NCBI GenBank assembly: GCA_024195585.1
Contig: SWBL01000033.1
Span: 154,627-218,626, forward strand
Direction of reading: 5' to 3'
Length of the DNA stretch: 64,000 nucleotides
From: Aureobasidium sp. EXF-3400
Taxonomy: Eukaryota > Ascomycota > Dothideomycetes > Dothideales > Saccotheciaceae
Position numbers and translations under genes: made by a program. Shown here piece after piece: positions 1-12,953 of this stretch. Below the pieces are notes generated by a model. It saw only the letters and a program-made list of their open reading frames with translations. It searched no databases and had not been told where the DNA came from. Each line of letters starts with the position of its first letter. Position 1 is the first letter of the stretch.

Positions 1-1479
<1,479 letters not shown>

Positions 1480-2916
1480 ATGGAGAAGGAAAGAACCTCT
1501 GGTGAGGTCGAGAGACCTGAGCAGGCCGAGCCTGTTTTGCCCACCGTCAACCCGGCGCTCGAGAAGCCTGCTCCTCCTCAGAGCAGCATTCACCCCGCTC
1601 TCTATGTTGTGTGAGTCGCGCCCAGGAAAAATAAAGCGTACGAGCCAAGAATGGAAGCTGACAGCGCGCGCGCAGTGTCTGGATTGCCATGAGCTCCAGT
1701 GTCATCCTCTTCAACAAATACATCCTCGACGAGAAGAAGCTGAACTTCCGTGAGTTCGCCCCTTGAGCGACCGCCATCGAATACCAGCTCATGAACTTGC
1801 AGGCTTCCCTATTTTCCTCACAACATGGCATCTCGGTTTTGCAACCATCTGCACCCAGATCCTCGCTCGCTTCACCACAGTCCTTGACTCGAGGAAGAAG
1901 GTCCCCATGAACGGCAGAGTCTACCTTAGAGCCATTGTTCCCATTGGTATCTTCTTCTCTCTGTCGCTCATCTGCGGTAACCTCACCTACCTTTACCTCT
2001 CCGTCTCCTTCATCCAGATGATCAAGGTGCGTTAAGCATCGCTCAATTCTAAAATACTGGACAAAAAACTGACTTGAGCAAAGGCTACCACTCCCGTCGC
2101 TGTCCTGATCACATCCTGGGTCATGGGTCTTTCTCCCCCCAACATGAAGACTCTCGGAAACGTGTCTTTCATCGTTATTGGTGTCATCATTGCCTCGTTC
2201 GGCGAGATTCAGTTCGTCATGCTCGGATTCCTGCTCCAGGTCGCCGGTATCATCTTCGAGGCCATTCGCTTGACCATGGTCCAGCGCCTTCTCTCTTCTG
2301 CCGAGTTCAAGATGGACCCTCTGGTTTCTCTCTACTACTTCGCTCCCGCTTGCACCATCATGAACGGAGTTGTCGCTTTACTTGTCGAGGTTCCCTCCAT
2401 GACTTGGGCTGACTTTGACCGCGTTGGTTACTTCACCCTCCTGCTCAACGCCATGGTAGCTTTCGGTCTCAACGTCTCAGTCGTTTTCCTGGTATGTATC
2501 TTGGGTGGATTTTGCTCAAACACCTCAGCTAACAAAGTTTCCAGATCGGCAGAACCTCCTCCCTCGTCCTTACGCTTTGCGGTGTACTCAAGGACATTCT
2601 CCTCGTCATGGCTTCGATGCTCATCTTCCGCGATCCCGTTGCACCTCTCCAATTCTTCGGTTACTCGATCGCTCTCGGTGGTCTCGTCTACTACAAGCTC
2701 GGAGCCGATGCTCTCAAGGATTACGCTGGTGGTGCCGGTCGCGCCTGGGCCGATTACGGCGCCAGACACCCCGCCCTCAGAAAGCTCATCGTCTTTGGTG
2801 GTGTTCTCTTCGTTCTGTTCCTCCTCCTCGGCTCTTTCAGCTCATCTCTGCCCGTCGACCCTAAGCAATACGTCGGCAACAAGTACACCGGTTTCTTTGG
2901 CAACACCGGCGCATAA
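1480..2916 (+). CDS. TPT/DMT-family transporter, candidate UDP-galactofuranose transporter
   Basis: A polytopic membrane protein of 402 aa from five exons: 1480-1610, 1676-1749, 1803-2026, 2084-2491 and 2545-2916, all with GT-AG introns and matching phases. After a hydrophilic N-terminus of about 38 residues the protein shows about ten hydrophobic segments. It carries the family features of the triose-phosphate/nucleotide-sugar translocator group, including SSVILFNKYIL, LTTWHLGFAT, the Lys-Thr-containing stretch ATTPVAVLITSW, and GVIIASFGEIQF. The C-terminus is a last membrane helix followed by a short tail. In Aspergillus the UDP-Galf transporter (GlfB/UgtA, about 400 aa) is encoded next to the mutase. 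Divergent adjacency and matching length make that the best guess. Family membership is seen in the sequence; substrate specificity is inferred. Several fungal paralogues of unknown substrate look similar. Confidence 0.85.
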
Positions 2917-4303
2917 GAAATTCCAAAAGAGCTCGATTCATGGGAAGGGGATAACATCAATTTTGGCATGCTGGAAGCAGGTCTCGACGCTACAAAAAGG
3001 AACATTATAATACTGTGAAATGACTATTGGGATGCGGTGCGGCGCCTTTGTTCAGGCTTCCTCACAGATAGAGCACGCGATGTGGGAGCTTCGGAGTCTT
3101 TTTTTCTACCATGTTACGAAACCATCAAAAAATACAATCATCTTCCAAAAGACTTCGACTTTGAGAATTGAGCTTCGCAGAAACGTTATTCTCAGCTTTC
3201 TTCGGCCGTTGTTGAGCAAACAGTCGGCAGCGGTTAGACCCAAAATCGATTCAAGCTTCAACGTCACCTGCCCAAAGTTTCGTCGAAACCTGGAAAGACT
3301 GACCGCGGAAAGTCATTCAAACGAAGCTTGTTTGCTTGTCCGACGCGCGGTTGAGCACTCCCAATTCCGTCTCTTCCATCACTACAATTCCGTGTGCTCT
3401 CTGCCGTCTCAACCCAAGAATAGGTATGCACCATGATCCATCTCCGCAATATTTTGACTGGGGAAGACGCAGCAAACAAAGCAAAGGGTCAAATTTCGGT
3501 GATTCTTGCTGCGAATAATGCTGCAACATGTTCAGTGTGACGATAATCAATCGGCTAAGTGATTACCCAATTGTTGAGCTGGGAATCATATTGCGGCTCT
3601 GCTTGTCCTCCGCCCGGCGGTACAAGCGTCATAGATGTGATTGGTCTTGTCTCCTTTTCCACGTTTGTTCTATGCGCGTGGCCAGAGAAAGCAGGACCTC
3701 TAGGCTCTTTTATGTCTTTTGTGCTTGGCAACCGACGACGACAAGACCAAAGACAACTCGTATTTCTCGGAGTCCGGATAGGTGGCAAGGAGACATGTCC
3801 GACATTGATGGGTGGTGAGTTCTCGTAATTAGGCTCGGAGGTGCCTAATCTCCCTCTTCGATGGTTGTGGTTTTGGTTTGAGGAGAGGTTCATGACTCGG
3901 GGTGTTTGTTCTATGCATAGCTGACTTGTCTTGCTTTATGCAGGGGAAGCGTCGCTATCGGGTCGTTATCGACCACTCGCACAACGCTCAGGAGAGAAAG
4001 ATGCTTGACACGTCTACGAGTACGCTGGACTAGACTCTTCAAGGAATGGGAGACTATCTCACGCGCTCAACGACAGAGCAACTCAACGCAACACACTACA
4101 TGGATGACAACCAAAGAGCCTGTATGATCATAAATCGAAAGCTACCTGAAAGGGGTCAGAATACATAGTAATGGAGGGAACGGAAACAAAGCAAAGATAA
4201 CAAACTATTCTCCTCCGGACCAAAGATTCCCATCGTCAACATCAAATCAAGTCAGCATCGCAAATAACAACGCAGGTCCAAACTGCAATACCGCTCGCCA
4301 TAG
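2917..4303. other. Intergenic, no gene recognised
   Basis: Nearly 1.4 kb with only short frames; the longest is 138 codons from 3020 and has no family-like composition or motif. No tRNA, repeat or transposon sequence is evident. Confidence 0.4.
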
Positions 4304-5344
4304 TCATGCGCTGTTGCTCGCAGCAGGCAAAGCAGCAACGTACCCGCCGAACATCTCCAACTGCTTTCTCTCCCCCAGAATCTCCTCGATCTTCTGCTTC
4401 GCCTCCATCTCAATCCTTTGGGCATCTGCTCTGTCCTTCATGGCTTTCTGCCATGCTTTAGAGCAGCGATTGTTCTCCTCGTACGCTAGCTGAGCATGCT
4501 TCTTTGGACCCATATACCACTGGTCTTTGATGGGCTTGTGTCTTCCTTCATTGACTCTTGCCTTTTTGACGGATGCATCTATCTCTTTTTGGAGTATTTC
4601 CATCCTGTTTCACTCTTCTTGCGCCTCGACTTGTTGTTGTTGCGTCTCCTGGACTGTGCGCTCGATTGTCGGAATTCGACTTTTCAGAGTCTTGAGGTTT
4701 GCTTCGGCTTTTTGGAGTTCTTCTTGCTTGTACGTTTGTGGATGACCGTTGCAAGCTTTCCACTCTTCGTAGTGGCGTTTCAGGTTTAACATAACCAGCT
4801 CGAGACTGGGTTCGGCCTTTGCAGCAGTTGGAGAAGCTGTGCTTGTAAGGCTGTCTTTGCGTGCCACCATGATGGCGGTCTCAGCGACGCTTGCTGTCGG
4901 GGTCGAAGCCGGAGTTGCCTGGCCACTGGTCAGTCATTGGATTCAAAGACAGAAGAGATCTTTCTCGACACTTACCTGCTGCTGATGTAGCTTCGGCTTC
5001 TTGTTTTGAGTTGGCGTGGGTGTAAGTGTGCCGCCAGACATCTGTCTCTTCGCGCTGGTTTGACGATCACCAGACGGGTTTGGTGGCAGAGGATGCATCT
5101 GCGGTGTCTGAGGCATCTTCGCTGGGTAATCGTACGCCGGTTCTCTTGGTCCGCTCACACCGCCGTGCCAATACTTGGTGGGGTATGTTCTCGCCTCTCG
5201 ACAGTGAGGGCACTTCAGGTAGATGTCGTAAGTATCGTTGCTGACGAGTCCGAAGTTTGACTTGTGCCACCACCTGTTACAGCCGTCCTTGTCGCAGCGT
5301 CGAAGATCTGCTAGTTTTACCTCAACAAGAGAGTCAAATGCCAT
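4304..5344 (-). CDS. Cys-motif plus coiled-coil protein interrupted by an in-frame TGA
   Basis: I do not recognise the family. Exon 1 is 4976-5344 (complement) and starts MAFDSLVEVKLADL. It carries a CDKDGC pair and, about 35 residues on, CPHC, so a small zinc-binding module is plausible; a WW pair sits between them. A Pro/Gln-rich linker follows. After an intron with a GTAAGT donor (4919-4975), exon 2 starts at 4918 and encodes a Lys/Glu/Gln-rich coiled coil. The frame meets TGA at 4610-4612 after residue 225. It then continues in the same frame, two codons before an ATG at 4603, for about 100 more charged helical residues ending at 4304. The continuation reads as coding, so the gene may carry a nonsense change, a sequencing error (TGG to TGA would restore one frame), or be two pieces. 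An alternative start 14 codons upstream (5386) is also in frame. Confidence 0.6.
4610..4612 (-). other. In-frame TGA splitting the coiled-coil protein
   Basis: The codons around it read GAA GAG TGA AAC AGG ATG GAA. No GT-AG pair with matching phase and normal intron length removes the stop. Confidence 0.6.
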
Positions 5345-6548
5345 CGACCACGCTCGTGATGGAGATGAGGTAGAGAGGCAGAGCAAGGTATTGGAAGTGA
5401 CGTGAGAAGAAGGCGAGAAGATAAAGCTGGTGAGATGATCTATGACTTGATGAAGAGTTGAGGAGAGAAGGCAATGCGATCAAGATTACACAGGGAAGGC
5501 GACGACAATGGTGGTATTGGGTGGGCGTGAGGAGGTAGGTATAAGAGGGTTGGTATGAGAAGGTTGATGGAGAGAGTTGTTGAAAGATCAGGCCGTCTGA
5601 GAGTTGGGTGGCATTGTAGTTGATTTATAGCAGGCAGGAGCGGTCAAGTATGGAACATGGAAGGGAGGAACCACTCTAGGTATTGAGCTTATATGAATGG
5701 ACACCCGGTAGGTCATCATTTGCTTTGTATATGTCGCTGATCTACAAGACCTGCAGACGGGAACAAACACATGCCCAACACGGCAAGCAACTATCCACGG
5801 GTAGCCAGATTGATTCAGAAGCTACACCGCAAGCTCCTAACGATATCCTAGCCAGTACTGCGCGGACAGGATTGCTTCTGACTAGGAAGGCTTCCAGAGC
5901 AGCATGTTTCTCTCTACAAGCAATATGATCACACAATGGTGGGTATCAAAGTACGTTGAGCAAGATACACAGCTAAAAACTCATCGTTTGACGTGCAGAC
6001 GGTTTGCAGAATGATGAGATGCAGGTACCCGTCTGGTCTGAAACAAAGACAGCGGTATGTGTGCACTTCGCCGACCGACATTCTTCAAAGCACCAAGACG
6101 GACATACACTTCTTTGGCTCGCCGCAACCTGTCTCATGAGTACGAGCAATAACCATAGACCCTGTTCTTTGGCAACTTTCGGTCGGAACAGAGTATGGAT
6201 TTAGTGAGAAAGGGGATATCACCCAAATATCCCAACCATGACTCTCTGGTAAATCTCGTCATACTTGTCCAACAGCTTGCTTGCTCATGAACTCATTTAT
6301 ATTATGATGTGCAGCGATTGCTTTGTAAAGGCTTGCTCCTTCCTCCTCATCGCAAGCACGCGTCAGACAATTGGCCAAACGCTCTTTCTTTCAACAACCT
6401 CGAAGTCTGCTCATCACATTCCTCTCGCACAAATCTTCCTTCCACTGCTACTAGTGCTGGAACATGTTTGCTATCATCATTGTCATCATTAACATCAGTT
6501 CCACAACCACTGTACCTACATACCACCTGAGCTGTTCCTATCGCAGTT
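5345..6548. other. Intergenic, no gene recognised
   Basis: About 1.2 kb with only short frames. It contains the upstream regions of both flanking divergent genes. No RNA gene or repeat stood out. Confidence 0.4.
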
Positions 6549-7853
6549 ATGAAGCCTGTTCTTATCAAGAAGTGGGTTGATGGTCTTTTCCTGACTCGAA
6601 ACGATACAACAACAGATTTGACTACGAACCCCACCCTGGACAGACATGTACCTATCCTCGGGGAGACAGCCCATAGTTCCCTATCAACCCGCCTGCCTGG
6701 TGGTAAAGCCCGATTGTACGAAGCTCCTGTGAGCTCTTCATCAAATCAAGGACAACACCCCGGAAGCGCTGATGACCATCATCGACAACAATCTCGAGGT
6801 ATCAACCCCCACCACAGACATCATCCAAGATCTACCAGAAAAAAAGAACCCAAGGTCCAGCCACAAGATACCCAGGTTAAGGGATCAGAGGCTCTGCACC
6901 ATGAAGTGTTACTTGGATCAACGCCATTTGACTCCCACATCGTATCAGACTTCATCACACAAACGATGTCCGATCACGCAATTCCTCCGCAGCTCAATCT
7001 ACGACTGCACGACTACGAGTTCTGCGATCTGCTATGGCTCCGTCCAAACTTGGACGGCCAGAATGTTTCAGGAGCTAGGCATCCCTATCACCATACACAT
7101 TACGATTCTACTGGCGCTACCACCAGATCTCTTGTAGTGTTCATTGCAGCAGTTTGCCTCCCTGAAGTCCCCGAGGAACATCAATACTTCAAGCCTGCCG
7201 GTATTGGTGTGTTCTTCAACAAATATTCGGATTTGAACGTTTCGGATTCTTTCAACATGACACATCGGCTAGAAGCTTCTCGTTCTGGAGCTCGTGGTCT
7301 GGTGCCACATCTAGAAGCGGCGAGGAATGCTCTTTTGGCCGTCCGTACAGAGATTGTTCCGGACAGGATACAAACCATACGAGATGTTGGCGTACGGTAT
7401 GGTTGGGCAGAGGTAGACGTTCAGGCTGTCGCACGCTTCCACCTCATCGTTGCAACTGATTCTCAAGCTTTGCTTGATGAGATCAGCAGCTGGAGTTCGA
7501 GTAACCACCTTCGACGCGCCTTAGATGTTGGTTCATCTGGAGACAGGGACGCACTGGTTGATCTCTTAGACCAGATCGAGGCTTTGTCGAGACAGGGGAT
7601 CCAAGTTGTTTGGTCTCTTGTTAACGAGAGGTGGAACCGACCTGCGCAGAAGCTGGCAGCTGATGCGGTTATCAAATACTGTTCAAGACTAGATGGACAG
7701 AAGCCATGGCGTATCACAGGCTCACTCCAATTCCAGAAACGGAAAACGAGGGAAATTGATCGCGGTGAATCTCGCAATCCATTCGTCAAGTTTCCTCGAA
7801 GACTTCCTGATTACGGCTACTTGGGATCTTTCTGGGGGTATCGAGGTTTGTAG
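6549..7853 (+). CDS. Fungal RNase H-like fold protein, catalytic residues partly missing
   Basis: A single 434-codon frame. Residues 1-150 are hydrophilic and His/Pro-rich without motif. From about residue 190 it follows the RNase H pattern: a first strand (SLVVFIAAVCL), then AGIGVFF, a helix ending LEAARNALLAV near 250, a strand with ATDSQ near 302, a helix, a strand IQVVWSLVNERWN, and a final helix with AADAV near 370. In active RNase H the first strand carries Asp-Gly; here it is Ala-Ala, so the first metal ligand is missing. The Asp residues in ATDSQ and AADAV are present. Such proteins are common in ascomycete genomes, some from retroelement RNase H domains, but no reverse transcriptase is next to this one. 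Whether the first 140 residues are really translated is unsure, because several in-frame ATGs follow. Confidence 0.6.
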   Translation: MKPVLIKKWVDGLFLTRNDTTTDLTTNPTLDRHVPILGETAHSSLSTRLPGGKARLYEAPVSSSSNQGQHPGSADDHHRQQSRGINPHHRHHPRSTRKKEPKVQPQDTQVKGSEALHHEVLLGSTPFDSHIVSDFITQTMSDHAIPPQLNLRLHDYEFCDLLWLRPNLDGQNVSGARHPYHHTHYDSTGATTRSLVVFIAAVCLPEVPEEHQYFKPAGIGVFFNKYSDLNVSDSFNMTHRLEASRSGARGLVPHLEAARNALLAVRTEIVPDRIQTIRDVGVRYGWAEVDVQAVARFHLIVATDSQALLDEISSWSSSNHLRRALDVGSSGDRDALVDLLDQIEALSRQGIQVVWSLVNERWNRPAQKLAADAVIKYCSRLDGQKPWRITGSLQFQKRKTREIDRGESRNPFVKFPRRLPDYGYLGSFWGYRGL

Positions 7854-8003
7854 GGGCGACAATCGGTTTATCACTTTGACAGATTCGATGAAACTCATAC
7901 GATAGAATGTGTCACCCTTCTTCAAACACATCATGATACAAGGATCAAAGCGTGACTTCGTAGGATATAGGCGGTATTATATGTGCGTACAAGCAAAACT
8001 TTT

Positions 8004-9135
8004 CTACCAGCTGATAGTCATGATGATCTTGCCCTTGGTCTTGTTAGACTCCATGAGCTGATGAGCCTCGACAATCTTCTCCCAGTCCATGACCTTCTCG
8101 ACATAAGCCTTGAAAGTACCATCCTTGAACTTGGGTAGAGCATGCTCGACAAGCTGATCTCTGAGCTTGCCCTGGTACTTTTCATCTCTCGCTCTGAGCG
8201 TCGAGCCCTCCAGTCTCACTCTCTTGAACAAGAAAGCACCCATGTCAGTCTCAGCCGGCAACTTCATTCCCGTCAACGCAGCCAGAGTAACGATATGGGC
8301 ATCCTTAGCCGCAGCCTTCAAGTTGTTGGCAAAGAAGCCAGCACCCATGAAATCGACGATGATATCCACGCCCTTGCCATCCGTAGCCTTCAAGATTTCC
8401 TCTGCCCAGTCTTGGGTTTCTGAGTTGAAGGCAGCGGTTGCGCCGAGCTTCTCAACGACAAACTTGTTCTTCTCGTCTGAGCGGGTGGTTGCGAAGATTT
8501 TGGAGGCGGATTCGGCTTTGGAGAGTTGGATCCCGGCGATGGAGACGTTGCTGGCGCCGGCGTGCCAGAGGATGGATTGTTTGGGCTTGTATTCTGCGAC
8601 CATGTACATTGCTTGGAGGGCTGTGATCCACGTCTGGTGTTTGTCTCGTGTCAGTAAGGAGTTCAGTAGCAAGAAGAAGAAAGTGAGAACAAACCTCAGG
8701 GATACCAGCACACTCCTCGAAGCTCAACTCATCAGGCTTGTGGACGAGCATGTGCGTGCTCACGGCGATGTACTCTGCATAAGCACCGCCGTATGCCAGA
8801 CCGAACACAGCATCACCCTTCTTGAATCCGTGCTCACTCTCAGAAGCAAGCTCTTCAATTACACCGCTAAATTCGACTCCGAGAGTTGCAGGAGCTTGAG
8901 GAGGGAGAGGGTAGTTGCCTTCGCGTTGGAGCAAGTCCATGCGGTTGAGACCAAAGGCCTTGACACGGACGAGAGCCTGTGCGGCCGTGGGCTTGGGACG
9001 TTCGATCTCGTTGATGAAGAGGGAAGTGGCGGGGCCCTTGCCATTCTTGATGTCTGTGTTTCGTGTCAGTTGGGTGTTCGCTTTCATGAAGCTTCAGGTG
9101 TTGGAAGACGTACCGACTGCACGCATGTTGACCAT
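8004..9135 (-). CDS. NADPH quinone oxidoreductase, PIG3/zinc-less MDR family
   Basis: A medium-chain reductase of 336 aa, the usual length, predicted to reduce quinones with NADPH in the cytosol. Exons on the complement are 9114-9135, 8695-9053 and 8004-8633, with matching phases. The N-terminal GroES-like part has GLNRMDLLQREGNYPLPP and LGVEFSGVI, a hallmark of the PIG3 branch. It is followed by GDAVFGLAYGGAYAEY and TWITALQAMYMVAEYKP. The nucleotide-binding half has LWHAGASNVSIAGIQLSK, ATTRSDEK and VDIIVDFMGAGFF. No catalytic zinc ligands of alcohol dehydrogenases are seen. The C-terminus ends KGKIIMTISW. The first exon is only 22 nt and its ATG is the first available. Confidence 0.9.
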
Positions 9136-9418
9136 TGTGGCTGTGTTTTCGGATTTGAAAAGAACTTAAGCAGATAAAATGATAGTCAATTCCAGGAGAA
9201 AGGTTTGATCGAGATGTTTTATCGCAGGGTAAACCGGCACCTCGAAAATGAGGCTTTAGTAAGCACCAGGGTGTTTTGGTGGGGTCATGTCAGTGACGCA
9301 ATGCCGAGGCTTCCACCCCTCGCACTTTCCCTTCAAGCTCTCCCTGGTTCTTGATCGGATTTTTTGGAATACCACAATATCAGCACCACCTCGCTGATTA
9401 TTGTCATACTTGTAAGAC

Positions 9419-9871
9419 TCAGAACTGGATGGCGTCGTTCAGATATGCCAAAGTCTGTGCTTCGTAGAGAAGTCGCAAGTCTTCCTCGGATTGTCTCTGT
9501 CGCATCTCTCGTAAGCTCTCGGTGATGGGTGAACAGCATCTGCGCAGTACTGGTTTGCGCTTCGGAGTAGCTCGTCGAATCTTGATTCTGACCGGATATC
9601 CAGCTTCGGATACATCTGGCGACGAAGGTACAGAATTTGTTGAACTTGTCGAAGAGGCCGAGGAGACGGAAGAGCTTGGCCGGTGCCTCGAGCTGTTAAT
9701 TGATATAGAGCTTGCAGCAGATGAATCTATCTCAGAGTCCTGTCCGTTAGAAGGTATGTGGGCGGACTCGCGTGATTGCAAAATACTGGAGTAACCAGCA
9801 TCATCTGTAGACACATGAGCCCAGAACATGGGCCTTAGGTTGCCTGCTTGTGCGTCGTTTGCGTTCGACAT
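9419..9871 (-). CDS. Small Ser-rich hypothetical protein
   Basis: A single frame of 150 codons starting MSNANDAQAGNLRP. Residues 35-85 are mostly Ser with some Pro/Thr. They are followed by a basic stretch (VRIKIRRATPKRKPVLRR) and a conserved-looking C-terminal helix with EEDLRLLYEAQTLAYL. The organised C-terminus after a disordered region suggests a genuine protein, perhaps nuclear because of the basic stretch. I do not recognise a family. It runs head to tail behind the Cys-rich small protein on the same strand. Confidence 0.55.
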   Translation of the reverse strand: MSNANDAQAGNLRPMFWAHVSTDDAGYSSILQSRESAHIPSNGQDSEIDSSAASSISINSSRHRPSSSVSSASSTSSTNSVPSSPDVSEAGYPVRIKIRRATPKRKPVLRRCCSPITESLREMRQRQSEEDLRLLYEAQTLAYLNDAIQF

Positions 9872-10557
9872 GTTACACTGTTGAGATGATCAAAACTGCT
9901 CGAGACAGGGAGATGCTCGTACAACGGGGAGCCCGCAGATGTAAGAACACAAACTTGGTGCCAGCCATCGTAAGCAGCCTTGACCTACTGTGCTATGTTG
10001 TCATATATTGCTGAGGCTATCGAGATACTTGTGGAGAGCGCATCATGAGGCGCCATCGTTTGCCATGGAAGATATGTGCCTTGTTATGGAGAATATTGTT
10101 ACTTCTGCAGGGTACAGGGCGAACAAGGGCATGACTTGGCCTCGTAAAGGTACAAACTTCGGCTCCTCGAAACCTTGTTTTGGCTTGTCATATTTGACGA
10201 AGCGGATGCACATAACAGACGACGAATAGAACTCATCCATGGCTGATTTTCTGGACCAGCGTGATCTTTCTTTCGGAGTGGCGCAAATGGAGGATCGAGG
10301 GTCGTGGTCAGCAGTAATGTGAGTTTCTCTCGTCTGGCGAAGGAGCGAATACTTTTCGAACCATGTTAATCAGATGGTTGGTATGGCGGGAGCGATGGTC
10401 AGAGCAATGAAGTCACAGCTGCAGGAAAGAAGGCGCAAGGCTGGCCGCCAGATTCTGAATCCAAGATTTTATTCATCATGTTCCAAGATGACGAGCAGGC
10501 CCAAAAAGAACTTCCAAACCATTCAATGCGATCGATCGAGAATCAAAGGAAGAGATA
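9872..10557. other. Intergenic, no gene recognised
   Basis: Nearly 700 bases between two minus-strand genes. Frames are under 80 codons and have no recognisable features. Confidence 0.4.
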
Positions 10558-10908
10558 CTAGTATCCTGCCATAGCTTTCGCTACACCAGTCATGCTACCT
10601 GCAAGACATCAGTCAGATTCTGTCGATACAAGCAATGTGATCGAGCTTACCCATAGGAGGGTACTCTGTGCCATTCTTCTCGGTCTTTGGCTCGCAATCA
10701 CACCATTCGTTTTTGGGGATCGAGTCCATGACCGATGGTACATGCATGCCACAGCCGAACCAGGTGCGCTTACCTATAAAAGTGGTCAGCAAAGAGGCTG
10801 GCACAGTGTTTGATACTGTAGACACGAGGCGGGTTGAGACGCGAGATGCGGCGGGTGGCGGGGCTGGGAAATCTTACTGCAGTTATCGCACACAGCGCCT
10901 TTACACAT
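10558..10908 (-). CDS. 64-aa Cys-rich small protein in three exons
   Basis: A small gene assembled from exons 10878-10908, 10651-10773 and 10558-10598 (complement), with two GTAAG-type introns whose phases match. The product begins MCKGAVCDNCSKRTWFGCGM. It continues through HVPSVMD and WCDCEP and ends GSMTGVAKAMAGY. The Cys pattern (C, CxxC, C, then CxC) suggests a single zinc site. Many ascomycetes encode a very short protein of this shape with TWFGCG and a W-C-x-C motif, whose role is not known to me. The exon joins restore this pattern exactly, which is the main support. It is too short for routine ORF calling. Confidence 0.8.
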
Positions 10909-11270
10909 GATTGCTAGTTGATAATGGTGATCTTGGGAAGTCTTCAGAGAGGTTATTAGATTGGAAGAGGAATATATCTATGACTGATAAGGTCGCCGAT
11001 GTCAAGGCCGCCGATGTCAAGGCCGTAAACGGTGCCCGGTGGCATCCCCGAGCTATGCCAAGGCTTCCGATATCGAAGGTCATGGTCACGTTGGAGAAGG
11101 AACGAGCTTACAAGGCGGACTAAAGTCACAAGACGAGAAATCATGGCCTTTCAGCAGGTTTAGACAATACTTTTGGTTGTTGACTATAACTAAGGACCAT
11201 CTATGTCGTACAAAAATCCTCCGTAACGCCGTAATATGCATGCTCCAGTCAGGTATACCCAATAACGAAA
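10909..11270. repeat. Intergenic spacer with a 15-bp tandem duplication
   Basis: Just after 10990 the 15-base unit GCCGATGTCAAGGCC occurs twice in a row. The rest of this 360-base spacer between two minus-strand genes shows nothing identifiable. Confidence 0.4.
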
Positions 11271-12953
11271 CTAGTCATCAAAAGTGACCTTGGTGGCAGC
11301 CTTCATCTCACCAGGGTCTCTGTAGAAAGCACCGTATGCGTCGTGAGCCTTCTTCTTAACGGTGGTGCCGAACTTCATGAGGTTCTCGGGGACGGGCTGG
11401 TTGGCGCCCTTGAGAACGTTGATGAGACCGCCGGCAAGACCCTTCTCATGGTCAGTGAAGAAGGTGATGGCTCTGCCGTCTTGACCAGCACGACCAGTAC
11501 GGCCGATACGGTGGACGTAGTCCTCGACGGTCAGGGGGAATGTAACGTTGATGACGACCTTGACAGCAGGAATATCGAGACCTCTTGCAGCTACATCGGT
11601 AGCAACAAGAAGCGGGACCTTGCCTGCCTTGAAGGCATCCAAACTCCTTTGACGCTGGTCCTGGCTCAGATCACCGTGAATACCGCCAACGTTGAAGCCC
11701 TTTGAACGAATGAAGCCCTCAATTCTGGTGGCCTCCTTCTTGTACAGGCAGAAGACCAGAATACGGTCCTCCTTGTTCTTGCCGCTCTGGTATTTCTTGA
11801 GGAGAGTGATCAGGCGGTCGTTCTTGTCGTAGGGGTCCATAACCTCGACTTCTTGAGTGATTCTGGTGTTGGCGCGGAGCTCTCCGGTGGTGTTCTCACC
11901 AATGTTGATACGCACAGGCTTCTTCATGAAGGTAGCGGCGAGCTCGCGAACTGATGGGGGCCATGTTGCAGTGAACATGAGGGTTTGACGGCCAGTGGGT
12001 GCACAGCTTCCGAGAATCTTACGGACCTCCTCCTCGAAACCTTTGTCAAGCATGCGATCGGCCTCGTCCAGAACAGCGTAGGTGACGTTGCTGAGGTCAA
12101 TAGAGCCCTCGCTGACGAAATCGTTCAGACGACCAGGAGTAGCAACAACGATGTGGGCACCGGTAAGAGTTGCGCGTTGCTGGTCCTTGTTCACACCGCC
12201 GTAGACACAGACAGCCTTGAGGCCAGCAGGCTCGGCCAGCTTGACAAGCTGTTCCTGAATCTGCACCGCAAGTTCTCTTGTAGGGGAAACAATGCAGGCC
12301 TTGATACCCTTCTTCTGCTCCTTTGCAGAGAGAGAAGAGATGTATCTTATGCAGGGAACACCGAAACCCATGGTCTTTCCGGAACCAGTCTCGGCAACAC
12401 CAATGACATCTCTTCCAGCGTAGAGGTAAGGCCAAGCAGCAGCCTGGATGGGCGAGGGGGTCTTGAAGTTGGCGAAGGGAGCGCGCTGAGCCTTGTCGGT
12501 GATGGGGACGAAGTCGAACGAGGTGATGGGTCTGTAGGCGGGCGATGCCTTGGCCTCGTCGGTCACGGTGATGAACTTTTCAGCGACAAAGGCGTCAATC
12601 TCGGACTGGGGCAGAGCGGTCAATCCAGGGTGCTCGGTGTAGCCGCCGGTAGCAGCAACGGAAGCAGCGACAGCCTCGGAGAAGGCGGCGGTAGGTGCAG
12701 TGGTGGTGGTCGAGTCGGCCTTAGCAGCAGCCTTTGCGGCCTTCTTCAGTCTCTTGGCCTCTGCCTTTGCCTCGTCGGCGTCGGCATCGCCAGAGGAAGT
12801 CTCGGTCTTGTTCTGTTCCTTTGCAGCTTTACGGGCAGCCTTGCGAGCAGCCTTCTCGGCGTCGTCAGACTTCTCCTTCTTGTCCTTCTTTGCCTTCTTG
12901 TTGACCTCGACGCCGACGGTGGCCGCAGCCTCTTCACGTTCTCTTTTGCCCAT
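11271..12953 (-). CDS. DBP3: ATP-dependent RNA helicase DBP3 (DEAD box)
   Basis: A nucleolar DEAD-box helicase of 560 aa for 60S ribosomal subunit assembly and rRNA processing. There is one uninterrupted frame. The first about 85 residues are Lys/Ala-rich, as in Dbp3. The core has the Q-motif region [13 protein letters not shown], motif I AETGSGKT near residue 187, [16 protein letters not shown], the DEAD box in VLDEADRML near 295, TAT, ARGLDI and [10 protein letters not shown]. The C-terminus ([20 protein letters not shown]) is typical of the DBP3 subgroup. The start is the MGKRERE methionine at 12953. The frame stays open upstream to 13214, but that extension is Pro/Ser-rich and not family-like. 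The gene is divergent from the regulator at 13358. Confidence 0.95.
   Translation of the reverse strand: MGKREREEAAATVGVEVNKKAKKDKKEKSDDAEKAARKAARKAAKEQNKTETSSGDADADEAKAEAKRLKKAAKAAAKADSTTTTAPTAAFSEAVAASVAATGGYTEHPGLTALPQSEIDAFVAEKFITVTDEAKASPAYRPITSFDFVPITDKAQRAPFANFKTPSPIQAAAWPYLYAGRDVIGVAETGSGKTMGFGVPCIRYISSLSAKEQKKGIKACIVSPTRELAVQIQEQLVKLAEPAGLKAVCVYGGVNKDQQRATLTGAHIVVATPGRLNDFVSEGSIDLSNVTYAVLDEADRMLDKGFEEEVRKILGSCAPTGRQTLMFTATWPPSVRELAATFMKKPVRINIGENTTGELRANTRITQEVEVMDPYDKNDRLITLLKKYQSGKNKEDRILVFCLYKKEATRIEGFIRSKGFNVGGIHGDLSQDQRQRSLDAFKAGKVPLLVATDVAARGLDIPAVKVVINVTFPLTVEDYVHRIGRTGRAGQDGRAITFFTDHEKGLAGGLINVLKGANQPVPENLMKFGTTVKKKAHDAYGAFYRDPGEMKAATKVTFDD

Noticed and set aside
3020..3436. 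138-codon frame in the 2.9-4.3 kb gap
   Set aside because: No recognisable family, no domain-like pattern, no intron continuation; likely chance.
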